From contig JBBBWG010027068.1 of assembly GCA_037176905.1 (NCBI GenBank), positions 45,015-66,185 on the forward strand: DNA of 21,171 bases. The letters are read 5' to 3'. Positions within the stretch are counted from its first letter, which is position 1. Every line of letters begins with the position of its first letter. Source of the stretch: Azolla pinnata. Taxonomy: Eukaryota; Streptophyta; Polypodiopsida; Salviniales; Salviniaceae. A program made the position numbers and the translations under genes. Shown here in pieces: positions 1-9,000 of this stretch. A model generated the notes under the pieces. That model worked only from the letters and a program-made list of their open reading frames with translations. It was not told where the DNA came from and did no database searches.

Positions 1-2
1 AT

Positions 3-2876
3 GGTAAACAGGGCAAATCAGATGAACCCTCGATAAGGTCTGATGATAAGCACAAAAAGATGAAGGTTTCTGTTGAAGCTATAGTTTCGGAATCAGATCA
101 GTTAGCTACTGTGGAAATCAACAAAAGTTCTCAAAAGCCTGCAGCTGATGCTTTCGCTGTTAAGCCAGTGGTTCGAACACTGAAATCACTCGAGGAACGT
201 GATGACGAATCTTTGTCACAAGATGAGACAACCACCTCAACAAAAAAACGTGGAAAGCAGGTAGAAAGCTTGTTGTTTATTGCAAACAGTTCTGATTTTC
301 TTAACAACCTATCTCTTTCACCGTCAGGCCGTGAAAGATGCTACAGTTGTTGAATCATCGTCAAGCCCTCATATAACACCAAAGCAAGCTACAAAAAAGA
401 CAATGCCATCAGAGAGTGAGGTATAAAAAGTTTCACACTTTATTATTTACTTGAAATGCTCTATTGATCTTTTAAATATAAATTTGGAGGCCTTTGTCTT
501 TAATCTTTTTTGAAGTCTAGAGGGATAGTTTGTTTACATATCCGATCTAATTCTAACTTAAAAAGTCTTTTTTATCTACCCCTTCTACAAGCAGGCAGTC
601 AATACTTCCAAAAATGGAATAAAAGTTGGGGAGACATCATCAGGCTCAGGTGCAACACCCAAGATATCTACAAAGAAAACATTGCCACCAGAGAGCCAGG
701 TAGTATAAAATTCTTCATTGTCATGGAAAAATATTATTGACAAATGATTCCCCAATACATCAATCTGACTTTCTGTGCTTTCGATCATTTCAAAGACTCC
801 TTCTGTGAAGGTAGATAAAAAGTCAGAAACTTCTCCACGAGGATTAGTTGGTTGTCGAGTAAAGGTGTGGTGGCCTATGGACAAAGCGTATGTTTTCTAG
901 CCTCTTGATACTACAACAAGTTGATATGAATGGAATGTTAAAACATTGATATACATGGATTATGTTTCTGTTTGCCGATACATGCTCAAGGAAATTAGGA
1001 ATTTGTTGATTTTTCTTGTGTTTCCTTGCGTAGGTTTTATCAGGGGGTGATTGCCTCCTATCATGCTCCGACAAAGAGACACAAGGTGTGTTCATGTTCA
1101 CTGGGTCTCCATCTTAGTGTTGCTACCACCCCTTCTTACTGCCACTTCTGTCTTTCAGATCTTGTATGACGATGGAGATCAAGAGAATTTGAAGCTGGAT
1201 AGTGAACGTTGGGAGCTAATAGAAAATGTAATAAAGTTGTTGGTTTACCAAAATCAATGTTATTTCATGATTGTTAATGTGTTTCTTATTTCTATGCTGG
1301 GAATAACGTAGTTGATTTACCAAAACCAATGTTATTTTCATAATTCTGAATGTGTTTCTTATTTCTATGCTAGGATGATAAGGGAATATCATCGCCTCCA
1401 GTATCCTCAGAACATGACTCGTAAGTCATTTCTTTCTCACAATTGACAGTGGATGGTGGCTTACAGTTCAATTAGCATATTCATAGAAGCAGTCATACCT
1501 ATTGTACCTGTTTCTCAAACAACGAAATTACTCATCAATCATGTTCATGACGTGGTCTAGGATTTATTCAGTTTGAATATACATTTGACACCGTTATGCC
1601 TTGATAACGATAGTTTGCTCACATTTTCCTTTAATGCAGCCGGTCAAAGAAAAAAGATGTAAAAAGCCAGCCAACCAAGAGCTCAAATAAAGAAACTGAC
1701 AATGGAATGTAAGCATTTGGGTAGTTGCAGGTTCAGCTGGAGTTCACGGGTTGATCTATAAACGCTTTTTTTTATGATCTTCATTTTTATGAACCATGTA
1801 GGTCCCAAAAGCAGTCCAAACACACGAAGTCGAAAGACGTAGGCGAATCTGACACTCATTCCCGTATGAATGATGAAACACCGGCACATAAAAAGCGTGA
1901 CTCTGTTGAGAGCGATGAGCAGAAATCAGCTACGGGTAATCCATACTGTATGTCCATCGTGAGAATTTGGTAACGTTATTCACATTCCTGGAGAATCTAA
2001 AATGGAAGAATGAAAGAGGAGGTCTTCTTTACAGCTATTGATTCCCTTGCAGGGACTTAATATTCTCTACCAAGGGGGAACATTAATGAGGATAACTATA
2101 TCTTTATATATGGTTTAGAGTCAATTTTAACAAAGCTAGGATGCTAAAATGGGATACAGCGAATGTATACGTAGATAATCTACAGGGACTACTAGCAGAT
2201 AGATCACATTGTTCGACCATTTATTAATAAGCATGACATTTTACTGGAAGCTTGGATGTGAAATAACCGAGGTTTCATCCGCATCTGACATTCCATAAGG
2301 CCTAATCTACTGAGATTTTGGCTACTTAATTACGGTTGTCTGAGAATATTTAATTGAACTCGTATCAGTTTCAAGAGTTGACGTTCAAGATGAAGTTTGT
2401 GCCTACTCCAGAATTGGAGGGTTTAGGGGCTAGCTCTGAAGTTGGTCTTGCAAGCCTATATTATTTGTGTGATTTACATTGTGAATACTGTCATTGAATC
2501 AAATATTTATTTTTCTTTGTGAAACATAGGGTCAAAAGCCCGGAGTTCGGGAAAAAAAGTCGTCTCTTCTGGAGGAAAAGCTATGCAATCATCGGAAGGT
2601 GTGTCACCGACGATATCCAAAGATTCATCAGAGGATGTCCCATTGGTAAAAATCGATCTAAATGCTTTTCTAAGTTTAAGATCTCTTGGATGGCCTCTTT
2701 ACAACAAAGTCTGTATCTGTAGTGATGATCGATTTTCCCAGTTGTTTGCATATATACTAGATGACTGATTCTTTTCTTACATAGTTTGCACATGTACTAA
2801 GGATATATTCACCTTACGAACATTTTTTTTACTGCAGAATACGTGGAAAGGTGCGAAGAGAAAAGCTCGTTCGTGA
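3..2876 (+). CDS. PDS5 homolog C/D-like cohesin cofactor with Tudor domain (C-terminal part, 11 exons)
   Basis: Partial gene; the upstream HEAT-repeat part would lie left of the window. Exons: 3-260, 328-420, 595-699, 796-887, 1034-1085, 1159-1227, 1374-1420, 1640-1708, 1802-1935, 2530-2645, 2838-2876 (TGA). All junctions are GT..AG and the exons sum to 358 in-frame codons including stop. A Tudor domain lies at about residues 169-222 of the visible protein: GCRVKVWWP, FYQGVIASY, YDDGDQE and ERWEL match the plant PDS5 C-terminal Tudor, whose aromatic residues form the methyl-ligand cage. The flanking regions are Lys/Ser-rich, highly charged and probably disordered, ending in GAKRKARS, a possible nuclear signal. 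PDS5 proteins bind cohesin and regulate sister-chromatid cohesion, DNA repair and chromatin in the nucleus. The family call rests on the Tudor domain plus basic tail; another plant Tudor protein is less likely. Whether the first exon begins before base 3 cannot be seen. Confidence 0.85.
1239..1373 (+). repeat. 72-bp tandem duplication in PDS5-like intron 6
   Basis: Two adjacent near-copies, at 1239-1310 and 1311-1373. Both contain GTTG(G/A)TTTACCAAAA, a CAATGTTATTT core and the tail TGTGTTTCTTATTTCTATGCT. The second copy ends in the functional acceptor TAG (1371-1373). At the matching place the first copy reads TGG (1298-1300). Confidence 0.85.
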
Positions 2877-3815
2877 ATAGACGTTGCTGTGGATGCTAGT
2901 TTCCTCTGCTTATTTTCGAGCTTTTTAGATCAATCGTGAAGGTTCTTTTTTTTGAAGTATATAGAGTTAGGCTTGCAGCTTGAACTAGAAGTCTTATAAA
3001 TTCAAATGTATGAGAGACATTCCGGACTTCTAGTTGTAACATAGAGTACAGAAGCAATTTGTCGAGGACCGTGGTTGCTCAAAGGTGAAGACTGGCTGCA
3101 TATCTCTCTCACATTGCGATTGCGATATGTTAAAGAGCGGAACATATTATTCTGGAGTTGTGAATCTTGGAAGGGGTGCTAAGGTGTTGTACATTATATG
3201 ACTAAGTCTTCTCTTTCTTTCATCCAAGCGGAGGTTGAATGGATGCAAGAAAAGCATCATCTTGTTCAACAAGGGTGTATGTGTATTATCGCTTCTCCCA
3301 GTCGTGATTTGGTCCTCAACACGTGTGTTTCGAAGATCAGTGGTTTAACTTTGTGTGTGGGAACCTTGTTTTCATGAAAAGATTATGATTCCTTGCCTGG
3401 TTATGGATTTTCCATTTCTGTTTGTAAGCTCCTTCCATGGCTATAGATCTCCAATCTGTATGTGGATTCCTTTCCTGATTATGGATTATCAAATGTGTGT
3501 GTGTGGACTCCTTTCATGATTATGTAATGCAGAAAAACCCGTTTCGTGCTGATCGTTCTAGCAAAAAGAATCTCACAATGATCTTGTTTCCATTGGTTCA
3601 TCTCAGGAATGAGTAATCTTCATGGTGGTTGGGGGGGGGAACAGTTGATGGTGGAAAATGATATAGTGTTTTTCATTGAATGGTATGAGACAAGAAGATG
3701 ATCAGGTGGGAGCTGAATACCACTTAATGGTGCTTCTGCCAAAAGTTTGTGTGATTGGTTTCATGCCATTCTGTTAAAACCTTGTAACAAACACATATAA
3801 AGTATCACCAAGTAG
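2877..3815 (+). other. PDS5-like 3' UTR and downstream DNA
   Basis: No further coding exon is evident after the TGA at 2874-2876. The stretch is T-rich. At about 3385-3535 it contains several loosely repeated segments of the form GATTCCTTnCCTGnTTATGGATT, a diverged tandem pattern. A GTGTGTGTGT run lies at about 3495-3505 and an 8- to 9-G run near 3630. The 3' UTR probably ends somewhere here, but I cannot place a poly(A) site with confidence. Confidence 0.5.
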
Positions 3816-4577
3816 ATGATTATCGTCAATCGATCGGGGGCTAATAGCCATTGTTCTCCACGGTGCTATCTATCTATTGCATTGAAGGCAAATCATGGAA
3901 TGCTTCTAGCAGTTATTGTTGGTTTGATAGCTAGGATTAGCTGTGCACCTACCTTTGCCACCAATCTTTCACCAACCAGATTTGGGGTACTTGTGCTTTT
4001 AATTGCGGGGCGCAAGAAAGAGGGAATCGATGATCTTCAGCGCTCGATTCGAAGACGAGAGTATTCGGGGGATATTCGAGCCCATCAACTTAACATTACG
4101 ACATTTTAGCGCCCTCCAAATAGACCTGCGAATCGGTGCGAATCGTTTGAGAACCATATCAAAAGTTTTCCTTCAAACCTACATATATATATATAAATGA
4201 TATTCATCTTTCTCACGAAAATATCGAAACATGAATGTATGGATGACAAATGAATGCAAATATTACGAACATAATAATACTTCAAAACTTTTCAATTTAT
4301 TGCTTTATAATCGAGCTTAGCATAGCGATAAAGAAAGGCGGTGCAAAACTTGGGTTTGAAGCTCGCTTATTACCGGAGATGATTTGGAATTCCTGTTTTA
4401 ATTTCTCTAGCTAATCTGAATTTATAGATTACTTTTTAATAGTAGAGATAGTATTTCAATAAAACGAACGGTTTGTTTCATATGTCTATATTCAAATACG
4501 AATGCACGAATATATTCTTGACTAAAATCTATGATACAGAAAACATGAGGTATCGTATCAAAAAGTTTTCATGAAAA

Positions 4578-4605
4578 TGTGTGTGTGTGTGTGTGTGTAT
4601 GTGTG
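4578..4605. repeat. (TG)n microsatellite
   Basis: An almost pure TG dinucleotide run of 28 bases, interrupted by one TA step near its end. Confidence 0.95.
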
Positions 4606-4955
4606 CCATATCAAAAGCTTTTTTGAAATCTATATGTATCTATATACAGAGAGAAACAATACAAGCTTTGCTGCAATCAACGTAGCCCGAAATCGAGTCT
4701 ATTTGCTGCTCGCAACACATGCATCGAGCCTCGACGCTCAAGATTTACGTGGTTCTGGGTTCCAGTTACTTTGGAGAAGAGAGCCGATCAAAAAACGGTA
4801 TATAGCTAGTTTAGCTAAACGACAATCAGCTGACGAAATGCATCGAGCGTTCTCATGATGTAGAATCATCATCGGTGGTTCTCTCTCTCTCTCTCTTTGA
4901 TTACTTTCGACCGTCTGTTTACGCCGTGCTTGTGGTAAAAAGGAAAAGTCTAAAA

Positions 4956-5009
4956 AGAGGAAGAAGAAGAAGAAGAAGAAGAAGAAGAAGAAGAAGAAGA
5001 AGAAGAAGA
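4956..5009. repeat. (GAA)n microsatellite
   Basis: A purine-only run of about 54 bases, nearly all GAA/AAG triplets (about 16 units). It is long enough to be length-polymorphic and, as a homopurine tract, could form a triplex. It creates false poly-Arg and poly-Phe reading frames. Confidence 0.95.
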
Positions 5010-5350
5010 TCAAAGTCTAAGTTTCATCCCAGCACTATTCCTTGTCTATGTACTCAAAAAGAGGCAAGTAAAGAGTTGGTGCGTGTCCAATGAATACGGG
5101 GTGCAACGAGGGGGTCATAAACGCGGGCGGATGGGCTTTCTGGACGATCGGGTGGCGCGATTCATTCGTGCATTTACAAGGGTGGGTGTGCTTGGTGGAG
5201 TTGGATTGGATCGGTATTCATCATCGGAAGGCTCCCCTTTTCGAAAAACGGCTTTTCTCTTTTCTGTCATGTTCGAAGCAATATGGTCTCGTTCGGATCG
5301 GTGTTTTGGAGCCCAAAGGTTGCCCAAAAGCAGGGAGGGAAGGGTGTGCG

Positions 5351-5980
5351 AAAGAAAGAAAGAAAGAAAGATATATTAACGTCTTCGAAGATCAGAATCT
5401 GGCCCATGAGATACAATAGGAGAAAGAAAGAAAGAAAGAAAGAAAGATATATTAACTTCTTCTAAGACCAGAATTTGGCCCATGAGACACAGGAGAAAGA
5501 AAGAAGGAAAGAAAAATATATTAACTTCTTCTAAGACCAGAATTTCGCCCATGAGACAAAAAGTTACAACAGGAGAAAGAAAGAAAGAAAGATATATTAA
5601 CTTCTTCTAAGACCAGAATTTGGCCCACGAGACAAAAAAGATACAAGAGAAAGAAAGAAAGAAAGAAAGATATATCAACGTCTTCTAAGGCCAGAATTCT
5701 GGCTCCCCCAAGGTAGTGTAGATAGAAAGAAAGAAAGATATATTAACGTCTTCTAAGACCAGAATTCTCTGGCCCCCCAAGGGAGTACAGAAAAGAAAAG
5801 AAAGATATATTAACCATCTTCTAAGACCGGAATTCTGGCCCCCCAAGGGAGTACAGAAAAGAAAAGAAAGATATATTAACGTCTTCTGAGACCAGAATTC
5901 TGGCTCCCAAAGGGAGTACAGAAAAGGAAAGAAAGATATATTAACGTCTTCTAAGACCAGAATTTGGCTCCCAAGGGAGT
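5351..5980. repeat. Minisatellite of nine 65-78 bp units upstream of the dehydrogenase gene
   Basis: The core ATATATTAAC (ATATATCAAC in the fifth unit) recurs at 5371, 5447, 5516, 5592, 5670, 5738, 5805, 5871 and 5936, giving spacings of 76, 69, 76, 78, 68, 67, 66 and 65 bp. Each core is preceded by a (GAAA)n purine run and followed by a segment close to TCTTCTAAGACCAGAATT. The left units end in CCCATGAGA. The right units end in CCCCAAGGGAGT, so two subfamilies sit side by side. The array ends within 60 bp of the dehydrogenase start codon, in its promoter or 5' leader. Confidence 0.95.
5936..5945 (+). promoter_or_regulatory. Candidate TATA element of the dehydrogenase gene
   Basis: ATATATTAAC in the last minisatellite unit lies 102 bp upstream of the first ATG, a plausible distance for a TATA box with a leader of about 70 bp. 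Eight sibling copies lie further upstream, so start-site choice could be dispersed. This is inferred from sequence and spacing only. Confidence 0.35.
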
Positions 5981-5981
5981 G

Positions 5982-5983
<2 letters not shown>

Positions 5984-6012
<29 letters not shown>
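5984..6012 (+). repeat. (GA)n microsatellite in the dehydrogenase 5' leader
   Basis: A pure GA run of 29 bases ending 25 bp before the first ATG. GA runs near plant start sites are known targets of BBR/BPC (GAGA-binding) factors. The run is open in the same frame as the gene but has no ATG, so it is treated as untranslated. Confidence 0.9.
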
Positions 6013-6017
<5 letters not shown>

Positions 6018-6037
6018 GAGAGTCTTGGGAGAAAACA

Positions 6038-9000
6038 ATGGTGACAAGGCGGAGCAGCAGCAGAAGAAGCAATGGCGAGAATGGCGAAGAAGGCGAGGAG
6101 CTGCTGGTGGCGAAGATGACGACGACGAAGGATAAGGAGAAGAAGGAGATGGGGGGTGGAGAAGACATCAGGGAATCTCCGCTCATCGGCCTCATCGGCA
6201 TGATCATTCGAAACCTCACCTCCGACAAGCTCCGGCAGCCGGGAATCTTCGGATTCAGCTCGAATGCGACGGCCGAGGAGGCGACCGACGGCATCTACGC
6301 CCCGCACCTCACCGCCATCGTCACAGGTATCGATCCATCCATCGATCCATCCATCGATAGCTCGCTAGCTAGATAGATTAGATTAGATAAGATAGATTAG
6401 ATAGATATGATAAGATAGATCGATCGATAGTTAGATAGCTAGATTAGGTAGATACATTAGATAGATTAGATAAGATAAGATTGGATAGATTTAAATAAGA
6501 TAAGATAGATTAGATAGATATGATAAGATAGATCGATCGATAGCTAGATAGCTAGATTAGATAGATTTAGATAAGATAAGATAGATCGATCGATAGCTAG
6601 ATAGCTAGATTAGATAGATTTAGATAAGATCGATCGCTAGCGAGCCCGATCGATCAATAGCATGCATGCGGCATCATGGCATTTTTGCTAAACAGATGAT
6701 GGGTTGCTTTTCTGAATGTTTCCACCTCCGATTACGTAATCGAATCGATCGATAGCTCCTTATGCAAATGCAATTGCATCAATAAATGTAAGGAAAACGC
6801 CGATTCTTTCGCGGCCGATTTACAAATTGAAGCAACAGCTGCAACAAGGGCTTCCATTTCGGCAAATCAAGATGTGCATTCTTATAGGGTCTAGGGTTTA
6901 GGGTTTAGGGTTTAGGGTTTAATATACACACGTATTACAAAAAGATCTGTCTAAAGTGTTTAGGCCCCAAAAAATAAGAATTCAATCGAGGATAACTTGG
7001 CATATTACTTGAGTATTCGAGGTTAATCCATGTAACCTGAGGCGTAAAATAACCATCGCGGTGCTCGATAATTCGACTTTCGACAGCCGGGTTTCTGTTC
7101 CTTTAAATGTATCCCGTGTGGCATGAAAGAAGAACAATTGCTTTACACGGTTGCGTATAACATACGATTCGAATCAAAGTTGAAGGGTCTTCATTCCATT
7201 CCGTCCTTCCACCGTGGTTCTTGATAATTCCATTTTCGGCAGTTTCGACAGCCAGGTTTCCGCTTCTTTATTTTACCCCTAGCTGTTCGAAAGAAACCAA
7301 CTGCTTTAATTTTTTTTAATTTTTTTCCTTCCAGAAAAACAATATCTTACCATTAGTTAGTTAAAAGGGCACGATCAGAGCTTAAACCAAGCTTATACAA
7401 AGAGTTCAGTCAGTCAAGTTATCGACTGCTTTACGATGTTTTGTATGACGGAACGATTCGTAACGGATTCTCTCAGGCGCATCGAGCGGGATCGGGCTGG
7501 AGACGACGCGGGTGCTGGCGATGCGGGGGGTGGAGGTCGTGATGGCCGTGCGCAATGTGAACGCGGGCGAGGCGGCCAAGGCCGCGATCGCGGCGCAGGT
7601 GAAGCAAGCCAGGCTCCGCGTCATGAAGCTCGACGTCAGCTCTCTGCAGTCTGTTCGCGGCTTCTGCGACTCCTTCGCGTCCCAGAACGCGGGAGCTGCT
7701 GCCTCTCTCAACATACTCATGTACGTACATACCGTACGTGATCCACGCATGCGCTAAGTTTTGCAAATCGCTTGCGGATGTTGCGAATCTTTACCGTTCT
7801 TCCGCTGATTTATCAATCTCGAATGCTCGAATCATTCTCGGTTGCTTTTCCAACTTGCAAAAGCATGGTTTGGTCTAACCGTAATCAGTTTGCATGTATG
7901 CATGCATGCATGCATGTCGATGCCGATTCCCTAAACTAGCAACAATGCACTGTTTTTAAGCGGTCTACAGTTACATTGGCTATCCTGGTTCTAACCCAGC
8001 GTGCCGCATTTTATTAACTTTAAATTTAAAGTTTTAATTCCTTGCATACATTAAAATATGATGTATGTATGTATGTATGTATGTAATGTATACACCCTGA
8101 CAGTAGTTTGTCGTGGACATCCACAGTAACAATGCGGGCATGATGGGCGGCCCATTCAAGCTCTCACCTGACGGCGTCGAGCTCAACTTCGCCACCAACT
8201 ATCTCGGTAACTAAGATCGGAATCGGAATCGGAATCGGAATCGGAATCGATCTCAGCACTGTTCTTATCAATAGAGGATTGATTGTGTTCGCTCTAACTT
8301 TGGCGGCGATGGTGCCTTCTTTTCTTTCTAGGCCACTATCTTCTCACCAAGCTCCTCCTCCCGACGATGATCGCCACCGCCAAAGACTCGGGGATCCAAG
8401 GCCGGATCGTGAACGTGTCGTCAGAATCGCACTACTATGGCTTCCTCACCTTAGACTCTTTGAACAAGAGATCCAAGTATACATGCATACATACGCACAC
8501 ACACATACATACATACACATGCATGCCTGCGTATTTCTGAAGTTGCCTTTTGTCCTGTATCATCATCATCAGATACTGGTCCTACCTAGCGTACGCGAGG
8601 TCAAAACTGGCAACGATATTGCATGCCAATGAGCTTGCCAAGAGATTAGAGGTGGGCGAAAAAAAAAAAACGCTGACTTCCACGAACCACGGTCGGCCGG
8701 TTTGGTCGATCAATGTGTGAAAGGCTGAATTGAAATGGTTTAAGGGTAAAAGAGAAATTCAAGGCTGATTTGAATGGTTTAAGGGTAAAGAGAAATCGAA
8801 AGCTAATTTGAATGGTTTAAGGGTAAAGAGAAATCGAAGGCTAATTTGAATGGTTTAAGGGTAAAGAGAAATCGAAGGCTAATTTGAATGGTTTAAAGGT
8901 AAAGAGAAATTGACGGGTAATTTGATTGGTTTAAGGGTAAAGAGAAAGTAAGGGCTAATTCGATTGGTCTAAGGATAAAGAGAAATTGAAGGCTAATTTG

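Larger units (their letters stand above)
3816..5350. other. Intergenic DNA without a recognisable gene
   Basis: AT-rich intergenic sequence between the PDS5-like gene and the dehydrogenase promoter repeats. Short open frames (3816-4109, 4571-4858, 5083-5419) resemble no family I know, lack clear splice partners and partly consist of simple repeats. Two microsatellites, listed separately, lie here. The GC-richer part at about 5085-5340 may be distal promoter of the dehydrogenase gene. Confidence 0.6.

Noticed and set aside
1..2876. Processed pseudogene of PDS5
   Set aside because: Ten introns with intact GT..AG borders and consistent phases, no frameshift and no internal stop in the joined exons.
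3816..4200. Possible small gene (97 and 65 codons)
   Set aside because: No recognisable domain, no splice partners, two overlapping frames of similar length and ordinary AT-rich composition. Chance open frames fit better.
5941..6307. Minus-strand Ser/Leu-rich frames opposite dehydrogenase exon 1
   Set aside because: They are antisense to exon 1 and the GA run. The plus strand gives a frame that continues through seven more exons with family motifs.
6884..6920. Chromosome end
   Set aside because: Only four perfect telomere units within an intron, with ordinary gene sequence on both sides.
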